Source: Benincasa hispida (lineage: Eukaryota > Streptophyta > Magnoliopsida > Cucurbitales > Cucurbitaceae). Taken from it: a stretch of DNA of 64,000 nt. The stretch is taken from positions 2,632,925 through 2,696,924 of the forward strand of contig NC_052356.1 of the NCBI RefSeq assembly GCF_009727055.1, in the 5' to 3' direction. A model generated the notes under the pieces. It was not told the origin of the DNA. It ran no database searches and was given only the letters and a program-made list of their open reading frames with translations. A program made the translations under genes and the position numbers. Positions 23,434 through 35,703 of this stretch are shown here, one piece after another. The stretch's first letter is position 1. Every line of letters begins with the position of its first letter.

Positions 23434-25538
23434 GTTGGGGTTAATGCCCTAAACTCTCGTTCAGTTTAGTAGTTTGTAAACACTGTATTGAACAAACGCT
23501 TATGATGTAATAATATATGATATTTTCTTCACTGTTGTCTATGAAACATGGGATGTTTTAATTGGTTTACCACAAACCAATAAACTAAGATCCCTGGTTG
23601 TCATTGTAACTTAAGCATGTATGTGGAGACATACAGGTGGATCATGTCTTAAGTGATAACCAAAAAGGTTTATAGTATATGGATATATGAGGGAAACCTT
23701 ATCCTGGTGACACTATGAATGCGGCCTGCTTTGTAGAAAAGTTACAAGTGTTGTGACTTGCTACAGATGGTCTGATCCTAATCATTCACGTGAAGACCGG
23801 ACCACGAAGTGTTTTAGTCTCGTTATATGATTTCGTTCATGACAGAGACTTCACTTCACTAGGATGACCATAGGTAACATGACCTCAATCCTGAGTGAGT
23901 TGAGAACTCCAGCCTTTGAGGGCAATCCTTTTATTTGCATGGGTGCGAGTGGCCAGATTTTCGACTCAAACCTACCACTTTGGGGATCATCTGATTTGGG
24001 AGTTGGGAACTCAGCTACACAAGATGGAATTCACTCCTTCCTCGAAGCAAGGGTAAGTAGATAGATTGTTCCCTTAAAGGTTGATTCTGGGGCTTGAACG
24101 ATGTGGTGCCACGTACCTTCTCATGGCCCGAGAGGTGTCCACACATAGTAGAACTTAAGAAGTTAGATGTAACTATAGGGGAAAAACAGTAAATTGTATT
24201 GTTCATTAAAGGGATCAGTGGTACTTAAGAAGTTAGATGTAACTACAGAGGAAAAATGGTAAATTGGTCCAGTTGTACTTACGAGCATCTGTGAAGGGTT
24301 ATCGTACTGTTGATTGGTTATATCTGACAGACACCGAAATATATTTGTGGTGAAAAGAGTGCAGCTGTCGATCTTTAGTGGAGTGTTTGGCAGTTAACGG
24401 ATGCTGGATCTCATGGCTAAAGAGTTTATTCAGCTATTCACGTTCCATTGGAGCTTCAAGCCACAGGTCCATAAGGTCCCCTTGGTAGCTCAATGGATTC
24501 AAGTTGAGAATCAGTTTTTGGAACAGTTGGAAGTGTTCAAATTGACAAGAGAGAGTTTGATTATATATGATATGATTAAATTGGTCAATCATATATGATA
24601 TAGTTGACATGATGTATACGATACATTAATTGGAGGAAAATGATATAAATATGATTTACATCTAATGGAGGAGAAAAGGACTATGGTTTATATGTTGCAT
24701 ATAATGTGATATTAAAATTATAGGTTATAAATATAATATGATATATTAATTTATAATTAAACAACTATGAGATAATTTTTGGTGGTTTTCTCCATAAGCG
24801 TACGTGAAAGGTTACATTCAGTTTTGATAATTGAAGGATAAAATGAAACTAGTTTTCATTTTCCAAAGAGATTGGATAATCGCTTTATATTTGTACACTG
24901 CCCATCGTAGCTAACGAGAGCATGCATGATAGCACAAGTTTTCCTAAACGATTGTGTACACGCGCAGTTGACATAAACGATCATATAGCTTTTTCTAAAT
25001 GATCATACGCGAGAGCAAGATTTCCTAAACGATCGTCCCCGATTACCTAAACGATCGTGCACCCTTTTCTAAATGATCAAGCATTCGTCTATACGATAGA
25101 CACAAAATCTCTCCTACTTGCTTGGTCGTTGAATACATCGTAGTTTCCTCCTCTCCTCTAGAAAATCCAACAGAGCCCACACCTTCTACATTCTCACTCC
25201 GAGAATGTCGAGGTTACTGAGTGGTGGTATCCTACATGCTGTGTGTTCAAGTAGAAGACCGTTCGGTGGTGAGCGACAGTGAGATTTGGTGGACGATTGG
25301 CTTGGCGATCACAACGATAGTGAGAGTTTCTGGTCTTGACGAGAGTGTGAGATAAAGAGAAGAAGAGTTCTTCAAGAGGTGTCTCTCTCGTTACTTTGTT
25401 TTCGTTGTTAAAAGCATGTCGTAATTTGTTAATAAATGCTTAACTTGTTGTATGTTTGTGAATATGGTATTTCTGTCAAAATGAATTTGGAACGATCTTG
25501 CTTCCACTCATAGGTACTTTTTGATAAGAGTTCCTTCA
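23434..25538 (+). repeat. 3' LTR of copia B
   Basis: 2,105 bases, TGTTGGGG to CCTTCA. The palindrome cluster at 24900-25105 includes decayed copies such as TAAACGATTGTGTAC and TAAACGATCATATAG. The flanking bases CTAAG (25539-25543) would be the target duplication, but the left flank is gone. Minus frame 24015-24206 is not a gene. Confidence 0.9.
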
Positions 25539-25699
25539 CTAAGCACATATAAACTACTCTCTAGTTTTGCTTAACAAAAATTTATGCCATTCTTATAAAT
25601 AAACGTTTTATTTACAAGAAAATTTATAGAATAATTGTGTTCTAACAAAGCTTTAACATAAATAAGGTTCCTTTTCATATCCAGAACACATTAACATTA

Positions 25700-26760
25700 T
25701 CCAATAATAAATATGCTTTCTGAAAAAGAATTTTGATGCCTCCCACTGTCACTCTTAAGACGACATGCCCTGTTCAAATCCACATCGTCATCTCGCCAGT
25801 TCTAAGTTGCTACCAAGAATTAATTCCTTGAAAAGAAGAATAAACATGATTAGTGGCGACTGAACCAATTATCCAAGTAGAATCATCATTCTTCACTAAG
25901 AAATTTCCAAAACTAGTAAATCACATTTACCTTATTTGACTTTCTTCTTCTCTAAAAAATAATTGGTACAGTTCTGTTTCCAATGTTCCTCCTTGTTGCA
26001 ATGGAAGTAAATTCCTTGGGTAAACTTGGCCTTCTTGCCCCTCAGGGTTACAACAGGGTTAGCTTTATTCCCTTGATATCCATTCTTCTTCTTCCAATTT
26101 TTGGTGCCGGAGAAAATGGTACAAACTTAGTCCTAGAGGTCGAATCTCTGAAGAACTTCTTTGAAGAAGTGGTAACATTTGCTTCTCCATTCTGCTCCTT
26201 TACTTTCATCAAAAACTGGAAAGTCTAATTCGTTCGAGAAGGGGGCAGGTTGTAGTGAAGCTTGTTCATAACAACATTGCTATGGAACTGACGGAAGCTC
26301 TCAGGTACAGTTTCCAGAATAAAGCTAACATGACTGGCATAATCCATGACGACCTCATTCATTTCAGCAGGTTAAAGCGGATCATTATATTGAGAGTGTA
26401 TTATTTGACAGATGTCCCTTCTTTCATTCGGGCATTGTTATTTAAAAGAATTATATTTGAGCTGTGAGGACGGATGTCCAAACATCTCACACAATAATTC
26501 CATGATCTCGCTTGCAGTGACCATGGATCCATGCTTCTTTGCCAAATCTTCAAACAAGTTGGCAAGTATTATGCCCGGGTTTTTTCATTTTCCCTTACTC
26601 ATTTCTCATGTGCATCTTGAACATTTCGGACTGCATTTTGAGTAGATATAGTAGGAAAAATCGCAAGTCATTGATGATCAGCATAGTATTAATTGTGTTC
26701 TTCCAACTCGTGTAATTATCGTTAGTTAATTTGTTAGCACTTAGAAGGTTTAATGTAGCG
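25700..26760 (-). pseudogene. Copia C gag and protease (broken)
   Basis: The minus strand gives a gag N-terminus near 26755 (NLLSANKLTNDNYTSWK; then DDLRF-like INDLRF), capsid remnants and a knuckle near 25985-25945 reading YFHCNKEEHWKQNC, where the first Cys is Tyr. Many stops. Plus-strand frames here (25983-26228, 26255-26467, 26412-26645) are shadows. Confidence 0.7.
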
Positions 26761-27322
26761 CTAGTTATTTTTTAAGATTGCTAAAACCATACAAATTATT
26801 TATATTAGTTATTGAGGAATTACCAAATTGAAACTAATCAATTTTAGAAATTCTAATGTATCCTATGGGACATCTAATTTGACAATGGTACTTTAGTGAG
26901 TCATGATAAAAGCCAGCGTAAGGTGGTCAGTCACCCCTTCACTGAATTGAAACAATCTCAACCAACCATTACACCATAATAACTCTTATCCCTATAATGA
27001 TTAGTCACCATTTCTCGGTCAAGAAATCATTAACTTACTTAACAATTTTTTGTAAGTGTAACCCTTAATTTTAGACTCTAGAGTTCTGCCCCAATGAACC
27101 AATCGTAGAGAAAAACCAATTGAGGAAGAAACAAAAGTAATCCTATTTATTTGTGGAGTTTGTGTACAATTTCATGCAAATGCTTTCCATAGGGGGACAC
27201 AAGCAAAGGTGCCTTAAGGTCAAGCATAAAACTTCACGAAAAACCAATGAAGGAGATCGTTTGATGTATTGGTGCACGTCCCTCTACCACTTACAATAAA
27301 AAAAAAAAATCCATTCATCTTG

Positions 27323-27327
27323 GTATT
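27323..27327. other. Left target-site duplication of D
   Basis: GTATT immediately before the D LTR; the same five bases follow its right LTR at 34176-34180. Confidence 0.85.
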
Positions 27328-28692
27328 TGGTAGGGTCGAGTTTACCATCGCCCGTAAATCTACGCCTATGCAAATAATATTTATAAATCACTGAACGAAC
27401 TACTTATGCTAACTAGTAGTGCAATCGACAAGTCTGGGGTCGAACCTCAAGGAAGCATGGAAGATTAGTTCATCGAAGCTCGTTTTCAGTTAAAGAGATA
27501 AATGGAGGGGTTTGGTGTGGATTTATAATTAAAAGTGCATGAAAATAAAATGCGAGAAAAGTAAAGATAGAAGCGTAATTAATCGAGATGTCTTAGCTTA
27601 AAGGAATGGATTCACCCAATGTAATTTAGATCATTAAACCAATTTATGACTTAATTTTCTTATTTATGCTTAGAATAATTGATTGGAATCCCAATTAATG
27701 GTCCTAATTATCTAATTAATCAAAATGCATAGAAAACGAATCCACTCCATACAAATTAACGAATCACATTAAGTTCTATAGAATACACTAAGATGAGTGT
27801 TTATCTTCCAACGTCTAATTAAACAATCAATACGGTTTTTCTCTAGGTTGCTAGGAGCTGTCTTTTTGTCTAACTAACCTATTGCTCCAATGGGATTAAC
27901 TTATAAATATGTGTTAGATATTACAAGGTAATCATAAAGCATTAGAATCACATGAAAAACAATTGGACGTCAATCAACAATTAAAAACATACAATTCATA
28001 AATATAAATTCGGATAACCCATAAACAAGTTTGTATACATCATTAAATGGAAATCTCACAAAATTACATCGAGTTCCTCCGAATCCCTAAACTAAGAAAC
28101 CAAAATCTTACCTCCCCATGCAGGATGAGTAGCTACAATCTGGCATCTACTCGATAAATTACTAAAAAAAGGCCCAAATAACAAGTAGAAGAGGGAAGAG
28201 AAGGGAAAAATCGGCTGGAGGCCGAAGGTGGGCGTATTTTTCTGACCTAAAGTGAAGACTGCTATATATAGGGCAGCGTCGCAACATTGCAACACTGAAA
28301 CTTGCGTTGCAATGCTACACAGATTAGCATTGCAACACTACTCTGCTTTGTGCGATCTTTCATCTTCAATTCGTAGCATTGCAACGCTACATGTAGCGTC
28401 ACAATACTGCCCTGTTTTGCACGAAATAGGTAGCCACTGCCTTATAGCGTTACGCAACGCTCATTTCAGCATTGCAACGCTTTGTCTAGGGATGTTTTCA
28501 TCCGTTCATGTCTCTTTGAAGCACCGTTGCTTAAATTAGCTCCTAATTGCTCCAAATTAACCCCAAATAGCTCGTAACGATGGATTCTACCCCGAAGATG
28601 CCTAATACCTATAAAATCATCAAATAAACAAATTAAATATAGTAACGACCTCGAATTAAAAGGTGGAAAATAGCACATTGTCAGTGCTATCA
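27328..28692 (-). repeat. 3' LTR of D (left)
   Basis: 1,365 bases, minus strand TGATAGCACTGAC to CGACCCTACCA. It keeps the promoter segment: CTATATATAG on the minus strand at 28271-28262. 28270-28500 has many TTGCAACGCT/AGCATTGCAA words, forms of the palindrome AGCGTTGCAACGCT. Frames 28092-28693 are shadows. Confidence 0.9.
28262..28271 (-). promoter_or_regulatory. TATA box in D 3' LTR
   Basis: CTATATATAG. The matching segment is missing from the D 5' LTR. Confidence 0.55.
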
Positions 28693-28706
28693 AATACCCT
28701 CAACTT
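28693..28706 (-). other. Polypurine tract of D
   Basis: The minus strand reads AAGTTGAGGGTATT right before the LTR start TGATAGC. It is purine-rich with some T, as in E and I. Confidence 0.6.
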
Positions 28707-29756
28707 AATTCTTGATCGTCCTTGATCAAGGTAGAATCACACATTCACATAGAAAATTATGCTTGCTCAAGCACAAGGGTCGTTACTCTAGTCTCAACAG
28801 TCTATAAGGATGATATTTGCAATAAAAAATATAATAAGATTACAATCAATCAATGAAACATGTTTAAAAATGATTCTAAACTTATTCATGCATGAATGAG
28901 TGAAAAGCCCTACTAATTAAGCTCGCAAAACCTGGAACGGTTTTATAAGGCCCTCAATTCGTTTTCCCCCTACACTGGCTCAAAGATTTAAGATCCAAGC
29001 TTCCTAGACTTAACTTTATAATGGCATACTTAAGGAAACCAAACTTTTTTCTTCTTTTTTTATTTTTCTTATTATTATTTTGTTTTTTTTTACACATAAG
29101 AGAAAACTTTGTCTAGACACATCACCTTCGTTTTGGCTTGCCCACATGGGTGTCATGCGAGTCATCCAACTATGAGGTGCTGAAGCTTACTCATTTCTTG
29201 GGGTAATTTAGCTCAGAGGGAAACTATGAGTGTCATATCTGCCCCAGGTTAATCATATCCTAAGAAAGAGGAGTAATCCCTTTCAAAAATAACATACAAA
29301 CTTGCTTTTACTTTACAACACACTCTACCTTTTACAAACTTGCTTTTTACATACTTTACTCTTGGCTTTGACAATACAAAACAAGAGTTTGGAAGAAACT
29401 TAGGCATGCATTACTAGGTTGAGCTTCAGTCACTTAACACATGTCACCTAGGCCTTTATAGGTGACAATAAAAATATAAGTCCCATAATACCACTCTAAG
29501 CATGCAAGTCCTAATTTTGTTAGACAAGGGACTTAAAGATGCATGAGAGATAAGAAATTTTTTTAAACCAAGCTAAAATTCATGATCGTGCTCTTTAAAT
29601 ATAGTTTCATGCAAATCTAATCACAAAAAGGGTGTGTCATCAACTACTTCATCATAACAAACCAAGCAAGAGAGAAGGCAAGCAAATTAAGCACACAAAC
29701 ATCGTCTGAGCACAGTGCTCAAGGACCCCAACAATCACAACATACCCCACCCCAAA
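28707..29756 (-). other. 3' internal region of D, non-coding
   Basis: About 1 kb with no supported gene. Contains the conserved hairpin-like motif at 29121-29174 and T-rich tracts near 29050, in the same relative position (between coding remnant and polypurine tract) as in E and I. Confidence 0.6.
29121..29174 (+). repeat. Conserved hairpin-like motif, D copy e
   Basis: GCTTGC (29136-29141), 15-nt loop CCACATGGGTGTCAT, GCGAGT (29157-29162). All six positions can pair if two G-U pairs are allowed. Preceded by CCTTCGTTTTG and followed by CATCCAACTATGAGG. Confidence 0.55.
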
Positions 29757-31618
29757 CTTAATGTTGGGTTTTACGTCCTAAAAACTCGCAGTTTTTAAAA
29801 TGATAAACATTTCCTATTATCAATATACTTGTTATTGATCTCATAAATTGTATGAAAGTCTAAATCCAATAAACTAAGACCATGACTATTGTATGAGTAC
29901 TTGAACTTTATGTGGAGACATAAGAGTGGATCGGGTTCAAGTAAATAGTTAAAATGATCTATGGTACATGAATGAGGTTGGGTACCTTATTCTGATAACA
30001 CCATTGGATGCGGCCTACTCTGTAGTTGTTACAAAAAGTTGTAAAGTGCTACATACGATGTGATCCTAATTAGTACATGTTATGAAATGAGGAGTGGGGG
30101 CATCCTATGCAATGAGTTTGCATAAGATCAGGACTAAGAAATAAGTCACTCTTACTTTATAATGTTGTTTACTGTTTAAGATAGACTATTTCACCTAGAT
30201 GACCTAGGTAACTCGATCTTAATCCCGAGCTAACTATGAACTCCTGTTTATTCGGGATTGCCCTTAGATTTGCATAGTTGAGGGTTGGCTCAACAGTGCC
30301 GACTCAATAAGACTCCCATTTTAGGGGTAAGACTGGATAGATAAATGGGGATATAGGGTGCAAGAAGAAGTTCACACCTACCCGATTTAGGAATAGGAGA
30401 AAAGTTGTTCTCTCAAGTACTGAATCTAGTTCTTGAACAAGAGACCCTACCCTCTCATTAGGCTGAGAGAGTTTGGTTTGGTGATTGGATCAAAAACCAG
30501 TTGTTCATTAGAGAATCAGTAGGGACTTAAGGAATAAGACATAATCTCGGGGGTAAAATAGATATTTGACCCAACCGTTATTACAAACAACCTATGAATG
30601 GTCAACTTGCTGATTATGGTTAAATCATGTGGACATAATATATCTACAGTGAGTGGAGTGCAACTATGGGCTTTAGTGGAGTGACCCATTAGTTAACGAA
30701 TGGAGATTAATTTGGTCTAATGAGTTTAGCCAATTAATCTCGAATCGTTGGAGCCCATGATCTGTAGGTCTGCGAGGTCCCCCTACTAGCTCGTAACGGA
30801 CTAGCTCTANATAAGTTAATTTGAAATGTTCAAATTAGAATTAAGAATATTAGTAATTATATGAGATATAATTATATGTTTAATTTTAGAATTAAACAGA
30901 ATAGGAGAATTTATATATTTAAATATGATTTAAATATATAAAGATGGATATATGTTAAAATTAATTTAATATTTGATATTAAATTAATTAAGTTTTATTT
31001 AATAATTAATTGATGAAAATAATTAAATTTTTATTTTTAAAATCAAAATATATTTATAAAATTAAATTTTGATTTTTAGATAAAATTGGAAAAATTTGAA
31101 AACAAAAACATAAAATGGAAAAATGGATTTTTCCATTATCCATCACCTAAGTAGCTCACACATGAAGCATTGTTTGTGTTGTCTTCTCCAAGCATGAGCT
31201 GTAACTCATGCAACTCTTCTCTTTGCATGTTGATCTACAACATAATGAAAAAATTGGAGTGAAAACCGAGCATGTAATCCATAGAGTTTTTGAGAGAAAA
31301 ACTAGTTTGAAGAATGGTTCTTCAACAAGGTTGCTGCAATGAGCTTTTTTCCTTCATCCCTTGATTCAAGCTTGTTTTGAGTCCCACAACTCATTCTAGA
31401 GCTCCAAGAGAATAGTGGGGAAGATCTTGAGGTGGTCTATAATAAGATATGAAGAAGATTGCAGCTAAAGAAGGAGCTTTGAAAAAGTTCTACAAGAGAT
31501 ATGTCTTGAAACCCATTTATCCTGTAGAAGCATGCTTTATATTATGCCAAAATTAGTGAATTTAAATGCTTAGATGATCCTTGTGCTTCCGCTGCTGTTG
31601 ATACAATCCTACACTTAA
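29757..31618 (+). repeat. Solo copia LTR L with target duplication
   Basis: LTR 29762-31613 starts TGTTGGGTTTTACGTCC and ends CAATCCTACA. It is flanked on both sides by CTTAA (29757-29761 and 31614-31618). There is no internal sequence, so this is the product of LTR-LTR recombination. It is homologous to the F and G LTRs. One ambiguous base lies at 30810. AT-rich 30840-31110. Confidence 0.9.
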
Positions 31619-32206
31619 AATGATACATTATCCTCAATGTATCTCTAGTTTAAGCCCAATAAAATAAAATAGTCAAGGAAACAGAAAACCTTCTCTAATG
31701 ATGTTTTCGCACATGGGATGGTTGTAAGAGAGTTGCCTTAAATTGATCTTCTTCTTCTTTAGGGTTGAGGGAAAGAACTACAAAAGGAAAAAAGAAATTA
31801 AACTAGAAAGCAGTAAAGGAAAGAAGTAAAATTTATAAACTGACTCCCTCCAAAAAGAGTAAATTTTTAACGTCGATTGCTCGACATGACATGTCCCCTG
31901 TCGAGGTACAATGAAATTCTCGTATTCTCTATTCCTTTCTTGGATGAGTCAATATACCCCAGTAAGGCTATAAGGCTACAAGGCTTCTCATCTTCTAAAG
32001 AGAACTAGACAGGTCGAATTTGGATTTTTAGTGTATGGCAAAAAAAGTAAAAAGAGAGAATCAAAAGACTGAAGTGACCCAAAAGAGTAAAAAAATAAAA
32101 TAAAATAAAAGATCTACAGACTCGTGAGGACTAGGGGAACAAAACTCAAATATATATAAAATACCAGGAGTCAGAACAGGGCGAGGTCTTTTGACCTCAA
32201 ACACTA

Positions 32207-33140
32207 TCACTTAGATGTCTTAGATTTAGGCTCAGCATTCTCCTTAACCTCACAAACTGGCAAGCATGGAGTGACGTCCTCATCATCACTGGAGTAGTAG
32301 CACTCTACAAGGAACATGGCCTCCGAGGTATAGACGATGGACTGCTCTGGTGTGCTTGCAAGTTTTTGCATGGCCTTATTCAGCTGGGCAACATGGGTGA
32401 TCAATCTTTGCAACCGAGCTTGAAAATCCTGCTGAAAATTCTTTGTATCCTACTGAAATTGAGAAGTACTATTAGCAAGTTCAGAAACTAAAAACTCCAA
32501 AGTCATACCTGGAAACAAATCTCTAGGAAGTGGTTTTTACTTCTCCATCATGTCGACATGGACTACCTCATGCCTCTAGGCATCTCGAAAATCAAAGGAA
32601 TGGTCTGGCAATGGCTCGTCTGGCCTCCCAACTGAAGTTGCAAGCCTAGCAACAAGGTCACTCCGAATTTGTAAGTCAATCCTACCCTCGGCCGCAATGT
32701 AAAGACTCTCCTGCTAGATATGCTTGAACTCTTTCTGCTTATGGAGGTTGTCCTACTCAAACTTAAAAGCTCCATAACTAAATCCTCTAAAGACATAACT
32801 AACCCTTAAGACTGAGTGTTAGTCAATTGATGTGGTGTTGTAAAATCTTGGCTACCAAAGATCTGTTGCCATCTTGAGTATCCATGGGGAAAGGACTCCC
32901 TCTACCAAGAAGTGTGAGGCTCATAGTCCTAAGGACCATAATACCCCTCATTGGTGAATCCATATGGTTTTGGCATCCACTGCAATCTTGGGCATGCTTG
33001 CATGGGATGCCTCTCGAGTAGGAAACTCTTGCAATCCTCTACTTGTTGCAATCTCCTTTTCATGAAATGGCCAACCAAGGAAGTCAACTCGGCAAGCTCG
33101 TGGCAAAGGCCACTTACCTTGTCATCAAAATTGGCTTCTC
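32207..33140 (-). pseudogene. Broken ORF of unknown function in D
   Basis: Minus-strand remnants: ERHPMQACPRLQWMPKPYGF near 33010-32950, an acidic middle part (AAEGRIDLQIRSDLVARL; PLPDHSFDF) in another frame, then a helical segment and an acidic, K-rich end (YYSSDDEDVTPCLPVC..PKSKTSK) closing at 32207. Separate stops lie between. It sits a few bases from the primer site, where gag would be, so a diverged gag is the natural guess. I see no zinc knuckle or pol motif and do not assign a function. Confidence 0.45.
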
Positions 33141-33153
33141 CCGCAACGGCGCA
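33137..33153 (-). other. Decayed tRNA-Asp primer site of D
   Basis: The plus strand reads TCTCCCGCAACGGCGCA, close to the plant tRNA-Asp 3' end TCCCCGGCAACGGCGCCA but with two one-base deletions. It lies four bases from the 5' LTR. Confidence 0.6.
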
Positions 33154-33157
33154 AATT

Positions 33158-34175
33158 TGGAAGGGTCCAGTTTACCATCTCCCGTAAACCCGCGCCTACG
33201 TAAATAACATTTATAAATCACCGAACGAACTACTTCTACTAATTGGTAGTACAAGCAGAAAGTACAAAGTCGAACCTCAAGGAAGCACAGAGGATTAGTT
33301 CATCGAAGCTCGTTTTCAGTTAAAGAAATAAATAAGGGGGTTTGGTGTGGATTGATAATTGAAAGTGCATGAAAATAAAATGCGAGAAAAGTAGAGATAG
33401 AAGCGCAATTAATCAAGAGGTCTTAGGAATAGATTCACCCAATGTAATTTAGATCATTGAACCAATTTATGATTTAAACTTGTTGTTTATGCTTAGCCTA
33501 ATTGATTGGAATCCCAACCAATAGTCCTAATTATCTAATTAATCAAAATGCATAGAAAACGAATCCGCTCCATGCAAATTAACAAATCACATTTTTCTTG
33601 GGATTACGCTAAGATGAGTGTTTAATTTCCAACGTCTAATTAAATAATCAATACAGTTTTTCTTTAGGTTGCTAGAAACAGTCCTTTTTGCCTAGCTAAC
33701 CTATTACTTCCAATGGGATTAACTTATAAATATGTGTCAGATATTACAAGGTAATCACAAAGCATTAGAATCATACGACAAAACTATTGGGCATCAATCA
33801 ACAATTAAAATCATGCAGTTCATAAATATAAATTTTGATCAAAACCCATAAACAAGTTTGTATACATCATTAAATTGAAATCTCACAAAATTTCATCGAG
33901 TTCCTCCAAATCCCTAAACTAAGAAACCAAAATTTTACCTTCCCATGGAGGATGAGAAGCTACAGTTCGGCATCTACTCGATAAATTACTAAAGAAACGC
34001 CCAAATAATAACTGGAAGAAGAAACCAAAATTTTACCTTCCCATGGAGGATGAGAAGTAACGACTGATTCTACCTCCAAGATACTAAATACCTAAAAAAC
34101 CATCAAATAAACACTTTAAACATGGTAACAACCTCGAATTAAGAGGAGGAAAATAGCAAATTTTCGGTGCTATCA
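33158..34175 (-). repeat. 5' LTR of D (right), with internal deletion
   Basis: 1,018 bases, about 350 shorter than the left LTR. The segment equivalent to about 28187-28572, including the TATA box, is replaced by a second copy of a 37-base stretch (GAAACCAAAATTTTACCTTC onward, source near 33924-33960). Confidence 0.85.
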
Positions 34176-35703
34176 GTATTGACTTATGCAAACACCATCC
34201 GTATGGAACATAAGTAAAGGTGCCTCGAGATCGAGCATAGATCTCATAGTGTGAACTATTTAGGGAGAAATATGAAAGATAATTAACATATCACATATAT
34301 CATTTTCCTCTCACTGAGTGTTTTAAACACGTCGTTTATTAACTTAGGTAAATCCGATTAACAATTTAACTAAGTGATTGTTAAATTTACCAAATAAAAC
34401 TCTTATATTGGATAGTTTAACAATAATAATTCTTATTTATTAAACACTTTAATAAACCTAATCATTTATTGCATGCTTATAACATAATTGTCTAATTCAC
34501 CTTCTAGGTCGGTTCCCAGGTAAGAGTGTTTTGTTTTGATGAGCTTAAATACCCCAGCCTTAGATAAAATCTTCCTTAGACAAAGGTCCCTTATAGACAA
34601 TTTTGTTATAAATTTAATGTTTTATGAATCGAATTTAATCCTACTAAATAGAAAATAAAATATTAACTTATTTCTAATCTCATTAGAAATTTTTTAACAT
34701 AGGACTATGTGAAATCAATTTTAAACCATTTGAAATTAATTTTAATCTATGTTTGCATAAAACTTTTGATTATAGATTTTAATTCTAATTTCATTGTTTT
34801 ATAACACTTATATTATAAAGTATGCATCTAATGACACGCGATCATGCATCTAATGAAACAATTAAAGCAATTACAATTTTTATGTAGTTTCATGCTTTCC
34901 CATTTTCATTACATAACATAACTCTTATATTATAAAGTAATGAAAATAAGAACACACATCCATCATCCAAATTATATAATATAACAATTATAACATAGTA
35001 TGATGCATGGACATGTTATTAATGCATGCAATCATATAATATAACATTTATATTTAATATGATGCATGAGCATGCTTAAAACATATACTAAAAATGATGC
35101 ATGATTAGATGTTTATCCTATGGTGGGAATTTAATCTATATGTTATATAATATGCAATATAATAAATTAAATAATATATCACATGTATAAAATAATAAAT
35201 AGCAAATTTGGACAAAAAATTGGCATCCAAAGCAACTAATTAAATTAATATAACTTTTATATTAATTTAATTAATTAAAATTAAATTAAATTACAAGATA
35301 TTCAAGAAAATACAAAATTGTTCCAAAACATCAACTGCAAGCCTCAGAACAATGATATGGAACTGTTTGGTCGAGCGTCTAGCAGTCGAAGTGTAATGAC
35401 TCTCCACGACAACATCATTATGCTGGTTTTCATCTTGCCACAACGTAACATTATGCTGTCGGAGCGTAGTTACGTTGGCCTAATATTTTCTACAGCGTAG
35501 CCTTACCCTTGAGGCAACGTAACGTTGTTGATCATTCTGTGTAACAACGTAAAGGGTAGCGTAATTACGTTGCTCGTTAAGCTCTAACGTAGAAGCATAC
35601 TTTTTTCTTTGATCTCAGCCCGATCATGCTCCAACTACCACCAAACTCTTCAACAACACTTGTACAATGATTGACACCGACTTACAAACTTGACAATGAA
35701 TTG
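34176..35703 (-). mobile_element. Copia C fragment, part 2 (leader)
   Basis: Continues the C leader exactly across element D: TTGGTATT|GACTTATG compares with TTGATATTGACCTACC at 12547 in A. No gene. AT-rich 34600-35300. 35390-35600 holds repeated CAACGTAACG/TAACGTTG words. Its primer site and LTR are missing; F sequence begins at about 35703. Confidence 0.75.
35390..35600. repeat. AACGTT palindrome cluster in C leader
   Basis: At least eight words built on GTAACGTT, AACGTAAC or TTACGTTG in about 200 bases, in the position where A and B carry the ACGATCGT cluster. Confidence 0.6.

Larger units (their letters stand above)
16139..25538 (+). mobile_element. Ty1/copia retrotransposon B
   Basis: Order: partial 5' LTR (16139-17015), primer site (17017-17030), leader, gag-pol pseudogenes (19315-23285), polypurine tract (23423-23433) and complete 3' LTR (23434-25538). 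The 5' LTR lacks its first ~1,247 bases. Copia A begins 14 bases to the left, in the opposite direction. Every coding domain is represented, but stops and frameshifts occur throughout. Confidence 0.9.
25539..27327 (-). mobile_element. Copia C fragment, part 1 (gag side)
   Basis: Minus-strand copia sequence homologous to A 10735-12560. It begins exactly at the end of B, implying that B was inserted into C. It contains the protease/integrase junction, gag and the start of the leader, and is interrupted at 27327 by element D. It resumes at 34176. Confidence 0.8.
27328..34175 (-). mobile_element. Gypsy-type non-autonomous element D
   Basis: Two direct LTRs (27328-28692 and 33158-34175), perfect GTATT duplication, a decayed tRNA-Asp primer site inside the right LTR and a polypurine tract inside the left LTR. 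These set the orientation as minus, with the 5' LTR on the right. The internal ~4.5 kb includes an inserted solo LTR (29762-31613), a broken ORF (32207-33140) and one conserved hairpin-like motif. No pol domains seen. It splits copia C. Confidence 0.9.

Noticed and set aside
28252..28539. 95-codon plus frame in the D LTR rich in Ala, His, Cys
   Set aside because: Produced by the TTGCAACGCT words; the segment is absent from the other LTR.
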